In this document: one piece after another, positions 10,117 through 22,742 of the stretch | Numbering within the stretch: position 1 is the first letter of the stretch | Layout of the letters: the number at the start of each line of letters is the position of its first letter | Source of the DNA: Chrysemys picta bellii | Lineage: Eukaryota; Chordata; Testudines; Emydidae | Reading direction: 5' to 3' | DNA length: 64,000 nt | NCBI RefSeq assembly: GCF_011386835.1 | Contig: NC_088792.1 | Span: 39,918,882 to 39,982,881, forward strand | The notes under the pieces: generated by a model | The model's database searches: none | What the model saw: only the letters and a program-made list of their open reading frames with translations | Told to the model about the DNA's origin: nothing | Program-made: the position numbers and the translations under genes

Positions 10117-11881
10117 TAGGGTTGCCAGGCATCTGGTTTTCGACTGGAACAGCTGGTCAAAAAGGGACCCTGGTGGCTCAGGTCGGCACCACCCACTGGG
10201 CCGTTAAAAGTCCAGTTGGTGGCGCAGCGGGGGCCAGGGGCTAAGGCAGGCTCCCAGCCTGCCCTAGCTCCACATGGCTCCTGGAAATGGCTGCAGGTCT
10301 CTGCAGCCCCTAGGCAAATGGGCAGCCAGGGAGACTCTGCACCCTGCCCCTGCCTCCAGTGCCAGCTCCACAGTTCCCATTGGCTGGGAACTGCGACCAA
10401 TTGGAGCTGCGGGGGTGGCACCTGTGGGCACGAGGGCAGCACGCGAAGCCTCCCTGGCCACCCATGTACCTAGGGGCTTCCGGGACCTGGCGGCTGCTTC
10501 CTGAGAGCTGCGGTAAGCGCTGCCTGGACACTGCTGTGAAGGGTTGGATCACAGAAACCCCTTTGGGGCTGCCAACTGATGTGCCAAGACTACTTCTGCC
10601 CCTGCTTTCCCTGCCCTCCCAGCTTGGGACTTCAGTGCCCTGCCTGTTTGAGCCAGACCTGCTAGCCTGCTGCAAACCCAGACCCAGGTCTGAACCATGT
10701 CCCTTAACAGCTGTAGGCTTAAACTGAAAGCAGCTTAAGGAGTGTTCCTGTCTTTAACACTCAGATGCCCAATGGGGTCTGAACCCCAAATAAATCCATT
10801 TTACCCTGTATAAAGCTTATACGGGGTAAACTCATAAATTGTTCACCCTCTATAACACTGATAGAGAGATATGCACAGATTTTTGCCCTCCACCAGGTAT
10901 TAATACATACTCTGGGTTAATTAATATGTAAAAAGTGTTTTTATTAAATACAGAAAGTAGTATTTAAGTGGTTCCAAGTAGTGACAGAAAGAACAAAGTG
11001 AATTACCAATCAAAATAAAATAAAACCCGCAAGTCTATGCCTAATACAGTAAGAAAACTGAATACAGATAAAATCTCACCCTCAGAGATGTTTCAATAAG
11101 TTTTTTCACAGACTGGATGCCTTCCTACTCTGGGCACAATCCTTTCCCCTGGTCCAGCCCATGTTGCAGCTCAGGTGGTAGCTAGGGGATTTCTCATGAC
11201 TGCAGCACCCTTTGTTCTGTTCCACCCCCTTATATAGCTTTGGCACAAGGCGGGAATCTTTTGTTTCTCTGGGTCCCCATCCCCCTTTCTAAATGGAAAA
11301 GCACCAGGTTTAAGATGGATTTCAGTACCAGGTGACATGGTCATATTTCCTGTTAGACTCCAAGCCGTCATTCTTCCCAGCCTGACTCACAGGAAGCCCT
11401 GCCTGCAAACAGAGCCATCCCAGTCAACTGCCTGGCTGATGGGAGCCATCAAGATTCCAAACCACCATTAATGACCCACACTTTGCATAATTACAACAGG
11501 CCCTCAGAGTTATATTTCATATTTCTAGTTTTAGATACAAGAGTGATACATGTATACAAATAGGATGATCACACTCAGCAGCTTATAAGCTTTGTAATGA
11601 TACCTTATAAGAGACCTTTTGCATGAAGCATATTTTAGTTACATTATATTCACACTCATCAGCATATTTTTATAAAATCATATAGAGTGCAACGCCACAC
11701 ACGCATCCTCTCCTGCATCCCAACCCCCTACCCCAGCCTGGTGAAAGTGATTGAGGGCGGGGGAGAGCGAGCGACGGAGAGAGGAGGAATGGAACGAGCG
11801 GGGCTGGGGCTGGGGCCTTGGAGAAGGGGCGGAGCATTGGTGGGGCTCAGGGTTTTGTGCCATTAGTAAGTTGGCAACCTT
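10117..11881 (+). mobile_element. hAT-like non-autonomous element, split by an LTR
   Basis: The left end is AGGGTTGCCAGGCATCTGG; the right end is AGTTGGCAACCT, an approximate inverted match (AGGTTGCCAAC). The left half (10117-10534) is GC-rich, with 'cccattggctgggaactg'. The right half (about 11695-11881) has 'cctctcctgcatcccaaccc' and 'gagagcgagcgacggaga'. Between them lies an LTR. No transposase is visible and a clear 8-bp duplication was not found. Confidence 0.65.
10535..11696 (-). mobile_element. solo LTR inside the hAT-like element, minus orientation
   Basis: The left edge reads TGTGAAGGGTTGGATCACAG. On the minus strand a clear promoter TATATAAGGGGGTGGAA lies near 11223-11239. The block 'taccctgtataaagcttata' at about 10812-10831 recurs, inverted, at 60770-60790 in a fragment of the same LTR family. 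The right edge is uncertain, near 11688-11702. No internal region adjoins, so it is solo. ERV versus Gypsy cannot be decided here. Confidence 0.65.
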
Positions 11882-11883
11882 GG

Positions 11884-11956
11884 GTGTTATACATGTGCAA
11901 AGTCCTTAATATTGGGACATCTGGTCACCCTATGTGTTATACATGTGCAAAGTCCA
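11884..11956. repeat. direct repeat flanking a transposon-end remnant
   Basis: GTGTTATACATGTGCAAAGTCC occurs twice, at about 11884-11905 and 11934-11955. The 28 bases between them end in 'ctggtcaccctat', resembling the terminus of another turtle DNA transposon (AGGGTGACCAGATGTCC when inverted). Confidence 0.7.
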
Positions 11957-11959
11957 AGT

Positions 11960-14456
11960 CCAGAGTTCAAATGCTGAACTATTTCAAAAATTCTTTCCCA
12001 CTTCTGTGCTTTTTTATGCAACGGGGAGGGGTAGGAAAAGAGGAGACATGGTTGAACCAGCAGATACTGACAGGATACCAACACCATACCTTCACCAATA
12101 TATGCACACGGATAACATTGTTGCCATTGGCAGGCAGAATTTGGGTGGCGATTAGCACAGTTGTCTGTACAAACATCTGCACTTGGTTTTTTTAGTACTG
12201 TGCTCCTTTGTGAGCCAGAATTTTCTGGTACATTTAATCAAATATATTATGTGCATAGTATGCAAAATACATGGTATGCCTTCTGCAGACTTTGCATAAC
12301 ATTTACCATATTCCGTAGGTAAGAAAATAATATATATTTAAAGCATTTCACTGTTATTTGAAATATACATTTAAATATATGTTCTGTTTCATATAAATGC
12401 ACTCAACTGAGCATTTATACACACTTTATATGTGGAATAGGAATTCAGAATATTTGTACAAGTATATGGGTGAAACCATTACCTTTCCAAATGAAGCATG
12501 CTTGTGGGAAATGAATGACTCTCCATCTATGTTTTTTTAAAGGAAATGTAGGGGAAATGTATTTAAAATAATAGTATTTACTGTTAAAAGACTGGAGAAA
12601 GTAGAAGTTACATTCAAAATAATGGTTCAGCTAGGATTTCCGAATGATTATTTTAACGTTAAAACTGAATCAAATCCAGCAAAGCAGCACTGTAGAAAAC
12701 ACACATACAACACATTTGGCACAGAAATTTATTTATTTTTATTTTAAACAGGTGGTGAAGCTCAATCTTCTCTGAAATGTTTAAGGTTAAAAGCAGACAC
12801 TGTAACACAAGGTCAGCTTGTTAGATAAAACTCTCTGATCTAAAGGCTTCAAGCCTCAAAAAACCCCACCTTAACAAGTTGGGGGGGGGGGGGGAGAGTT
12901 TGCTGAAAAAGTCATGGAGAAGAATATCAAGATTCAAGTTTATTTTGCCACTTAAACAGGCCACCTTTGAAGCAAATGGTTCCACATCAGCCATTCACAT
13001 ACATTGATATCTTCCTTTCAAAAGGTTTTTGTAAAATAAATCAACTTAAAATTCAGGACCTAATAAAACGTGGTCAAAATCTTTTCGAGGTTAATTATCC
13101 CAGATAAGCTCATTTCAAACTCTTCTAATTGATTTGCAGAAACTTCTAACTGCTGAAACAAACCTAAAAACTCCAGAACAGTTTTGTTCCACAAGTGAGA
13201 TGACAAGTGAAGTATCTTTGACATGAGAATTTACACCATACTCCACTTATTTCCTTCCTAAAAAACACTACAATCCTTCAAAGCAGTTCTTTGGGCAGTA
13301 AAAGACAGATTTGCTGCAACTATTCTAACCTTGAGTTATAAAATTTTCTTTTACTATTTGAGACACATCTTTTCATTAGGTTGGAAGATACCTGTTTGGA
13401 GTCAAACTGTACAGAAATGCTTTCAATTCTATTTGGTAAATAGGTTTAATTCCATTTGTTTTAGAATTTTCCCTGGGGTGGAAAAGCAGAGTTTGGATTA
13501 TTGGGCCAGTCCTTAGCAGGTGTAAACTGTTTGATCTCTACTGACTTCAGTGAAAAACTCTGATTTACTTCAGGTGAAGATCTGGCCCATTGTTTTATTT
13601 CATATATTTGAGATCAAATCTAATATTTCACTTGGGGGTAGAGCTGCAAGCTTTTTGTATGAATAAATGGTAAGATATAGTACGAAGGAAAACAACACAC
13701 ATCAGGAACAGTGTTGCTTACATATTCATTTAAGCAGGGTGACAAATATTTTACCAGTGTTCAGTGGTTTAAAATATAGTTTAGAGATCGCTACACCAAG
13801 AAACAACTTTGCGAATTGATACTTTTTCCTTTGCGTCTTTGATATATTTTAATAATTTTCCACAGAAGCATTTGATGCACCCACCTTCTCTCTCTAATGT
13901 GTTGACCACTAAGTTATGCGAGTGATTTTCTTAGGTTGCTGTAATAGTCATTACTTTTGTAAAAAAGAAAAAATATATATGATCTGGTGGATTGTAATCC
14001 ATTCTGTTGAATATCCCATTTAATTGAGCAAAGGGATTTAGGGGTTTTTATGTACTATGCAACACTGCCAGTAGACACTTTTCTTCTAAAATGCCAAAAA
14101 ATGGACTTTGTCAAAAAGATGTTGGATATCACAGGGAGGGGTAGAGGAGTGGGGGAGAATACTGCCAGCGAAGAGACCGTGGCAGGAAATAACCAAACTT
14201 CAGCTTTAATTGTAACTGATGTACCTGTTCCTATGTTTTTAATTACATATTTATACTCTTTGAATTGTGGAGATAGAACTTTCACATTCATGAGAAAACA
14301 AGACACGAGGCTATTTAGATTCTAATGACTCATCATTCCTGTCTGATCAGGCACTTATTCCCCCAGAGAAGGTATGGGGATAGAATCATAATGATCTGTA
14401 GTGGAAAATAGTATCTATTCAATGAGAAGCCTTGGAACTTGATAGCTCTCAAGTGA
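11960..14456. other. no gene recognised; G tract near 12881-12894
   Basis: About 2.5 kb of AT-rich unique-looking DNA. A poly-G run sits at about 12881. No repeat family or exon was recognised. A few short fragments such as 'actgacttcagtgaaaa' near 13540 may be ancient repeat relics. Confidence 0.45.
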
Positions 14457-14464
14457 CTCACACC

Positions 14465-15462
14465 TAGAGTTACCATTTTCATATGAGGGCATATGAGTCA
14501 CTTGAGGGTTTCAAAAAAGAGGACACACCGGGGGGGGGTGGAGGGGGGAAGAACTGCCGCCTAGCCACTCCCTCCGACTTCCTGCCCCCTGACTGCCCCC
14601 CACAGAACCACCAACCCATCCAACTCCCCCTGCTCCTTGTCCCCTGATTGCCCCCTCCCGGGACCCCTGCCCCTAACCATCCCCCGGGACCCCACCCCCT
14701 ATCTAAGCCTCCCTTATCTTTGTCCCCTGACTGCCCCCCCGAACCCTCAACCCATCTAACCCTCCCTGTCCTCTGACTGCCCCAATCCCTCTCCACATCC
14801 CCACCCCCAACAGGCTCCCCCAGAACCCCCGCCCCATCCAACCCCCCGCTCCCTGTCCCTTGACTCACCGTGCTCCCTGCCCCTCCCCACCCCAGCTCAC
14901 TGCCGCTCTGGCTCTGCCTGCTCCCCTGAGAGCACAGCCGCCCCGCTTCTCTGCCCCCCCAGGCTTGCCTCGAATCAGCTGTTTGCGTGGTAAGTGTGGG
15001 AGGGAGGGGGTGAGAAGCGGAGTGGCGCGGCTGTGTGCACAAGGCAGCAGTCGGAGGCGGAGCGGAAGTGAGCTGGGGCGGGGAGCGGTTCCCCTGCGTC
15101 CCCCCCCCAGTTACCTGCTGCGGGCAGCCCTCCCCGCACCCCCGTGTCCCAGCTCAACTCCGCTCTGCTACCTCCCCTGAGTGCTCCACTTCTCCCCCCT
15201 TCCAGGCTTACCGTGCAGCGCTGCCGGCGTGCTGAAGCTGCAGGGGAGAAGGGAAGCGGGGGAGGAGCTTTTGCTGCTGGAGAGGCCCCAAGTGAGCGGC
15301 TCAATCCGGCGCGGCTGCCCTGTCAGCCACTTTTGGGTGTTTAAATAGCCGTCTGGGGGAAATCCCGGACATTTTTAGCTTTTTACAAATTCCCCCCAGA
15401 CGGCTATTTAAAGACCCAAAAGCCGGACATGTCCAGGGAAACCCGGACGTATGGTAACCCTA
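14465..15462 (-). mobile_element. hAT-like non-autonomous element with perfect 8-bp TSD
   Basis: The ends are TAGAGTTACC on the left and GGTAACCCTA on the right, inverted copies with one mismatch. Flanks are CTCACACC at 14457-14464 and 15463-15470, an exact 8-bp duplication as hAT elements make. The interior is extremely GC-rich (CCCCTGACTGCCCCC-type repeats) and has no transposase. A 31-base inverted pair around 15335-15420 forms a subterminal hairpin. Confidence 0.85.
15332..15422. repeat. subterminal inverted repeat of the hAT-like element
   Basis: 'gtttaaatagccgtctgggg' is followed, after about 30 bases, by its near-perfect reverse complement 'cccagacggctatttaaa'. Together with 'ttttgggt'/'acccaaaa' outside, the arms reach about 31 bases with one or two mismatches. 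Confidence 0.85.
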
Positions 15463-15493
15463 CTCACACCTCCAGCCTACCAAACAAAGCCTA

Positions 15494-15676
15494 ACTGGAA
15501 TGCGTTACCTAGGGAGGTGGTGGAGTCTCCTTCCTTGGAGGTTTTTAAGGCCCGGCTTGACAAAGCCCTGGCTGGGATGATTTAGCTCGGAATTGGACCT
15601 GCTTTGAGCAGGGGGTTGGACTAGATGACCTCTTGAGGTCCCTTCCAACCCTGATATTCTATGATTTTATGATTCT
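15494..15676 (+). mobile_element. CR1 LINE 3' end fragment
   Basis: Begins inside the end of the CR1 ORF ('aatgcgttacctagggagg', the reading [20 protein letters not shown] in the long copy) and runs through the CR1 3' UTR to 'ttctatgattttatgattc'. Nearly identical to the end of the copy at 46147-47021. CR1 copies are typically 5' truncated like this. Confidence 0.92.
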
Positions 15677-15747
15677 TTAGCTCGGTTCCTAGATGGGTCA
15701 GAACCAGAGTAAAGAAGAGAGGAAAGGAAGGATTATCGCTGTACATC

Positions 15748-15949
15748 TTGGCAGTTACTGGCATTTCTGCTGCCCCAAGCAAAAAAAAAAAAAAAAGCCG
15801 CGATCGGCGGTGGCAGTTCAGCCGCAGGTCCTTCGCTCCTAGAGGGAGTGAGGGACCTGCCGCCCCCGAATTGCCGCAGGTGCCGCCCCTCTCTCTTGGC
15901 CGCCCCAAGCACCTGCTTGTTAAGCTGGTGCCTGGAGCCGGCCCTGGCT
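15748..15949. mobile_element. DNA transposon fragment (hAT-like)
   Basis: The right edge GCCTGGAGCCGGCCCTG, read inverted, is the CAGGGCCGGCTCCAGGC terminus of a common turtle non-autonomous element. It contains a poly-A run at 15780-15797 and a GC-rich body 'gccgcccctctctcttggcc'. The other end is not seen. Confidence 0.55.
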
Positions 15950-15959
15950 ACTGTAGCTA

Positions 15960-18900
15960 ACCTTGAACTTGCAAAATATTAAGAAGTTTAAATGCATCTG
16001 CAGGAGAAATTCTAATTTTGTAGGCTTTTTGCTGTCTTGTAAAAAAAAATCTATTCTGTAAAACTTGTCAAAAAGTTTTATGCCAAAAAATGGGGTTTTG
16101 CCAAAAGCAAAATTTTTGGCAGGGGAAATGACATTTTATTTATTTTTAAATGGTAAACCTCAGAATGAAAATGAAATAAAGAAAATTTGTTTAATTTTGA
16201 GTTGAAAAGCTTATTTTGGTTTTCAAAATATAAACTTTAAAAAAAATTCAGATTTTTGGTTTTCCCTGTATTTCTCCTTCCCCTTTTTGCTACTGAGAGT
16301 AACAGAATTAGCAATGTCTAGGATGTTCCCCACCACCACCATTTTTCTCTTTTTTCCCCACTTTTCCCAATCTAACTTTTCAAAAGTTCCTCAACCGTGA
16401 AAGGCTACAGAATGGCCAGGAGGAAAAATGACACATTTGCCACTGTCATTTTTCCAAAATTGGAGAAGTCTTGAAAAGTTGCGGGGGGAGGGGGGATTAA
16501 ACAAACAAACACAGAACATAACCTTGTATTCATTGTATAGTGCTCAGTGCCCCTCCCTCTCCCAAAAAAAAAGATGGCAGAAGAAAGTTTTTAAAAAATG
16601 AAACATTGTTCCATTGAAAATCTTGTGAAACAGAAAAAGTACTTAACTGCTGAGGCTCAAGTATGTTTGACAAGGGGATTTTCGATACAGAGGATCAGTC
16701 CTATTGAGTTTATCACGCTATAACCTTGGCTAAAGCTGGCCATGAAAAAGGTGTACAGGCCAAAAAGGAAATAGCAGGTCAATCTTTTCACAAATACTAC
16801 ATTCATAAATGTGTGGAAGAAAAAAACACACCAAAAGAACTAAAGCTGCTAGATAGTATGGTGATTTAGAAATGCCCATTGATTAAATTAAGAACTGAAA
16901 TAACAAAGGACAAGATTTTTTTTTATGCCAGTAGTGAAGACCTTATTCAAAAAGGATTTCAGATGTTGTTTATCAATATTTCCTCCCACTTCCTGCCGTG
17001 GCTGCAGTATGGAGACTACAATATTATACTCATCTGCAGCTCTTTGTTTGATGGCCATGTTTATTCAGATGATATTCAGAGTTGACCCAGGACAGACAAT
17101 ATGGTTTTGCTACAGACAATGAGCTCCCTAGTAGAACACTATGATTGGTGGGATGGTGGTAAAGGAGGAGATGAAAGGGAGAGGATGCAGGAACTTAAGA
17201 GAAAATCCATGCATGACTTCTGTTTCAGAGCGTGGTTTATTCTACATTGTTGTTCATAAACATCACATTTCTTCATAACCCTTTTCATTTCCTTTCTTGT
17301 CAAAGGCTGGGAGCTATTTGGAATGGAATCCCGACCTCTGGTTTCTCATCTTATACTGAATTTCCCTTTCTAACAGCTCTCCTCCTCATGGGAGAAAAAT
17401 GATCAGCCTTTTCTAAAGGAAAAGTTCTGAAGGGAAAAGCAGTTGGCTCTAGCCCCAGTTCATAACTTTTCACACTCCATACACATATTAGAGTCGGGTG
17501 AGCAATTTATAAAAAGTAATTAACAAATTTAGCCCCCTTTTCTCTTTGTAAATAATTACAGAGAACACATGCTGCTTTTTTCCTGAAAGACATCTGGCTA
17601 CAGTCAGTTAGAAAGTGGGTAGCCAATGACTCTCTCTCTCTCTTTCTCTCTGTGAGAGCAGGGGGAGAGAATATACCAGTCTAAGTATTTGGCAACGAGA
17701 ACTTGGCAGGCAGACAGCACTAAAGTCAGCCTAGCACTAGTACCATCAATAATCAGAACTGTTTCTCTTCTCTTGCTCTCTCATCACTTTTCTTGCATTT
17801 GATTACATTATAGCACTGTATTAATCAGCACCTCCAAATGTATACATGATCTGCAAATGAGTGGCTGGGCCTGGGCCCATTTTCCAATTTATTTATTTAC
17901 CATCTTTTGCTTATTTTTAATATATTTTGCAGCACATCTGCTTTGTAGTGACAAAATTTTGAGTAACTGACCACGCTGGGAGTAGTGCTTAGGAAGAATC
18001 AGTTCTGGGATGTTGAATAGTGTGTGATGATTCAGCAAACAGTACTTTTTCCTTTAGACAGTACTAAATGGAGGTTCAGTATGGTGTTTTGATACAATGT
18101 GTGCTGTTAAATTTGGTAATTATGGTTTCTTTAAATCAATTCCCCCCCCAGTAGTGTTATTTAGATAGGATAGTCTTCTTCACTTCCTGTCCTAAACTGA
18201 GCAATATAGCAGTTCTGTTTAACCCCAAATTTTATAACCCTACTAAAAACAAAAAGGAAAAAAATGCTGTCAGGATTACAACCATGTAGCATATAATAAA
18301 TTTCAGCCCAGAAGAAACTTTAGAACTGAATTTATAACACAAACACTGGGGTAACAGAAATAGTGATGTAACCCATCCTGACTATGGTGACAGTGTTGTC
18401 AGTGGCTGAGATCATTAACATAAATATGTGAAAGGTTTTGTTTCAGCCACAAAAAATAATAAATAAGAATTCTGGGTCAAATTCAACTTAAGTTTATACA
18501 ACACAGAGTCCATCTGCAAATGTTTGGTGGCTGTGAGCAGCGATTGTGTATGCAGAGGTATTGAAGGTGAGGGAACTTCTCTTCCTCACATCTGAACTCT
18601 GTCACTGCTGTAACAGCTTTCTCTCCTTGACCTCAGTAAGCCCCGGAAGTCCGCTCTTCCAATAACATCTATTGAGCTCTAGGAACACAGGTGGCGGATG
18701 TTGGTTCTCTGGGGAGTACTAAGTTCATTTGAACTAGATTCCACAAGGCAATATTAAGAATCTCATTCACTTCTAATCCCTGCAAACCAAACTGCATGGC
18801 TTCACTTAGCAAACCCCTTTCCGAATTGAATTCTGCAAGGTTCTCACAAGCCCTACTCATTAATATATTTTAAACAGGTTTAATCACAGTCTTCCTACTG

Positions 18901-19860
18901 GCATTTACACAATAGGGTTAGTTGCCTATCTGTGGGTCCGCTGATGCTTTTCAGTGCATACTGCTGCTAGCCCTGCCAGTCAGACTCTTTTGATGAATAA
19001 ATATCATCCGAATGGCTCAAAGCACAAGGGATTGTATGCTAAAGCAAGCATGAAACTGGATTTGTATCTCTATGCCTCACTATGACAAAAATGTATGGAA
19101 ATACAAGTTGTTAACAACTCTTCAAAGCACTTGAAAAGGACCGGAAGGGTCACCTATCATAAATTCAGTGTGCCATGTTATGCAATCTGAAGGAAATTCC
19201 AGGCAAGCAGCAGAACAGATGGCAAACATTTTATATCAGTCTCCTGACAATAAACCAGTGGTCTTAAAATGAACAGTTAAAGTGTTTTAGAAACAGCCAC
19301 AACAAATAGATCAGCAGATAATTTCTCCTTCGTTCTACAGATCTATCTTCTGACTGAACTAAAGCAAGTTAGCTTTGGAAGGGGTCAAGAATGACATTAC
19401 AATAATGCTCTGTTTTATGGGGTACAAATATCATGCAACACACTCTCTATTCAGATGATAAATGTGGATTATTTAATCTTATGGTACGTTATAAGTAGCA
19501 GCAAGATATCTATGGTACATGGTAAGCAAGTACCATGTAATTATAGAGTATATAAACAGTAATTCCTGCCTTTTTAGACAGAGGAGAGGTTACAATGTCT
19601 TGGATTTACTGAATGTCATTAGCACATGCAGTTATGTTATATTTGTCAAGAAAAAGCCATTTAGTTTCCAAGCAAAGAAAATATATTTGTTCACTATAAC
19701 ATGGACTAGGGAAATTTAACAGTAGCTATCATACTCACACCTGCCACCCACCTATCCAAAAAGATAACATTTATGGCAGGACAGCTAGCAGGACTACACT
19801 GAATGCAGAAGTCTTTGCCGGACACTGCTTCAGTTGATAGCTATAAAGGACTAACAATAC
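15960..19860. other. no gene recognised; low-complexity patches
   Basis: About 3.9 kb without a recognised gene. 16000-16280 is A+T-rich with repeated 'aaaaattt' and 'tttggc/gccaaa' motifs, possibly an old decayed repeat. A (TC)n tract lies at about 17630-17650. A minus-strand frame at 18669-18860 has no recognisable motif. Confidence 0.45.
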
Positions 19861-19865
19861 TGTAA

Positions 19866-21105
19866 GGTTGTCAAACTTTAGCAACCTGAGGACCCCCATT
19901 TTGATTTAAACATTTTTGCAGACCCCCCCCCCAAACACCCCACTCAGCTCCAAGCCCTGCCCCAACCCCACATAAGAACATAAGTACGGTCATACTGGGT
20001 CAGACCAAAGGTCCACCTAGCCCAGTATCCTGTCTTCCTACAGTGGCCAATGCCAGGTGCCCCAGAGGGAATGAATAGAACAGGTAATCATCAAGTGATC
20101 CATCCCCTGTCTCCCATTCCCAGCTTCTGGCAAATAGAGGCTAGGGACATCATCATTATCAACCCTGGCTAATAGCCATTGATGAACCTATCCTCCATGA
20201 ATTTATCTAATTCTTTCTGTTTTGCCCGTTATTGTCTTGGCCTTCACAACATCCTCTGGCAAGGAGTTCCACAGGTTGACTCTGCGTTGTGTGAAAAAAT
20301 ACTTCCTTTTGTTTGTTTTAAACCTGCTGCTTATTAATTTCATTTGGTGACCCCTAGACCTTGTGTTATGAGAAGAGCAAATAACAGTTCCTTATTTACT
20401 TTCTCCGTACCAGTTATGATTTTATAGACCTCTATCATATCCCCCCTTAGTCGTCTCTTTTCCAAGCTGAAAAGTCCCAATCTTATTAATCTCTCCTCAT
20501 ACTGAAGCCGTTCTATACCCCTAATCATTTTTGTTGCCCTTTTCTGAACCTTTTCCAACTCCAATATATCTTTTTTGAGATGGGGTGACTACATCTGCAA
20601 GTAGTAGTCAAGATGTGGGTATATCATGGATTTATATCGAGGCAATGTGATATTTTCTGACTTATCTTATTCCACCCCTTCCCCCAAGGTCCCATCCCTG
20701 CTCCACCCTTGCCCCTCCTGTTCTCCACCTGTTTCTGCCCCCTCCCTCGAGTGTGCCCCATCCCACTCTTCCCCCTCCCTCCCAGCACCTCCTGCATGCC
20801 AGGGAACCACTGTACCATGGTGTGCAGGAGGCACTGGGAGGGATGGAGAAGAGTTGATCAGCGAAGCTGGCAGCCCCAGACATGATTCCACCCTCTTCCC
20901 AAGTGTGCCCCACCCCTGCTCCTCTCTGTCCCTCCCAGTGCCTCCTGCATGCCACTGAACAGTTGTTCCTTGGTGTGCAGGAGGTGCTGGGAGGGGGGAG
21001 ATTTAAGGGCGGGAGGGGGAGGAGTTGATCAGTGGTGCCCATGGATCCCCAGAGTATCTTCGCGGACCCCTCGGGGTCCACAGACCCCAGTTTGAGAAAT
21101 GCTAC
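19866..21105. mobile_element. hAT-like element, split by a CR1 3' end
   Basis: The left part 'ttgtcaaactttagcaacct' with 'gaggaccccc' and the right part 'ggggtccacagaccccagtt' with 'tgagaaatgc' are inverted counterparts of the turtle hAT terminus type TTCTCAAACTGGGGTC. The interior holds a duplicated block with 'cctcctgcatgcca' and its inverted 'tgcaggagg' (20785-20850 and 20937-20995). The CR1 occupies about 19971-20672. Confidence 0.6.
19971..20672 (-). mobile_element. CR1-type LINE 3' end, minus orientation
   Basis: On the minus strand a decayed frame (20564-20340) reads [20 protein letters not shown] and [20 protein letters not shown], the C-terminal region of CR1-type RT proteins. It is followed by a 3' UTR ending in 'tgggtcagacc...agtatgaccgtacttatgttcttat', read inverted at 19971-20060. 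The copy at 23947-25735 is the same family. 5' truncated. Confidence 0.88.
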
Positions 21106-21109
21106 TTGA

Positions 21110-22742
21110 AGGCATTTCACCATATAGAGGTGATAAATGTTCAGGTGTGGCATAGTATACAATATGCAGCTGGCTCCTTATCAAACTTAAGCTGTGCAAA
21201 AGCAAGGACAATTTTTTTCACACACACGTTTCTGTTTTCCTTTGGGTGATTTCGCAAACCCAAACGTTAACAGAAGAGTTCAGGGTAATGGTTATTTTTC
21301 AGATCAAAACACACAAAAGCCAGTGAACTTCACTTGAAATTTCAGCATGCAATATGTGGAGTGGCAGTTGTTCGTGTTCTGCTTTTTTTTTTTTTAAAAA
21401 AAAGAAGGAATTCCTACAAGATCAAATTCATGAAACATGCAATAGCAGGTACTTGGACACAACTGCTTTCATGCACCACTTGCACCAGAGTGGCCCCATT
21501 ATCTGAGCCACAAAACCTAGGAGAGAGAGAGGAGCTAATATATCTATTATTTCTCTCAGCTTGTGTAACAAATTACATGTGGTATATAATTTTCTGAAAT
21601 GGCATTTGCACATAGATTGGTATCTTGCTGCATGCTGCAGAATGGAATGCATCACCATCCTTCTCCCTGTCCAAGGTCTATACCACAAAGCTTGTATATT
21701 CACGTATAGTCATCAGCTTGACAAGTGGTCCATGCCTGTTGTGAAATGAATTGTCTTTCCCATGTGCCTCACCAAGTCCAAGAGTGTATCAGTAACATGA
21801 GCCAGCATTTCTGTCAGTCTGGGATTAAGCAAGAGAACCACGGGATAGGCGGCTCAGTAAAAGGCGAGACAAACATCGGCAGAGTCACTCCATAAAACAC
21901 ACCACCAGCAAACAGGCTCAAAAGAGCAGAAAGTTTAAATAAGGAAGTGTACACCATTGCACACTCAGAACACCAGCAGAAGGAATAGACCATCAGTCTT
22001 GTCTCTGAACAAAGTCTCACTGTGTTAGACAGTAGCATCACTGACTCTGGCTTGTATACTTCACACTGACAGTCACAGGACTTGAGAGAAACAGCAGATA
22101 AGTAGGTCATATATATGCAGCAGTAAATCAACAGTGCAATCAGATCTCTACCCTTGTTACCAAGTAGAGCCTAACTGTTCTCTTAGGCTGTATGCCAGCA
22201 TCCTCATCTATTTTTACAGTAAATAAGATATTGGACAAATTCTTGTCTCCAAATTAATCATCATCAGCAGCACCCTCTGCAGGGGCCCCTGTCTCTGACA
22301 AGCATCTCTCTGTCCATGATTGCTTTTGCTTGGTCCTTCTAGTTATGTCATGTTAGTCTGAATTATATATTTCAGTGGCAACTGACAAAGATCTGCAGGC
22401 AGATTGTTTGGCTGGCCATTGCAGAAGGAGCTATATTGCAATCATTGAATAGTATTTGTTTGTTTAAAGAGAAAACCGTCTCTCTTTTGTGAATGCAGAA
22501 CTGCCTCTACTGCTCAGCCTCTTCCCTTTGGGGCCAGATTTTGCAATTCTTGCCCAGATTGCTTTAAGTCCTGGGAGTAAAGCCTGAAGAGTCTGGCTCT
22601 TTGTGAGAAATGCCAAAATGCAGCAAACCAGATCTATGATCTTTTGTATTCCAGCTGCCAGGAGAGTAGTTAAGTTCATACAAATACATGCTACTCCATG
22701 TTCTACCCAGGGAGCATTCCATCTCTCCCTAACACCCATGAG
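21110..22742. other. no recognised feature
   Basis: Unique-looking DNA with poly-T at about 21383-21395. Short frames show no family motif. Confidence 0.45.

Noticed and set aside
9706..10244. Several overlapping frames over 100 codons on both strands
   Set aside because: They arise in a GC-rich degenerate repeat with few stop codons; the overlap on both strands shows composition, not coding.
14479..15042. 187-codon minus-strand gene rich in G and W
   Set aside because: It lies wholly within the GC-rich body of a non-autonomous hAT-like element and follows its internal repeats.
18669..18860. Possible host exon (MSRACENLAEF...)
   Set aside because: No convincing splice sites in the right phase, no neighbouring exons and no recognised domain.
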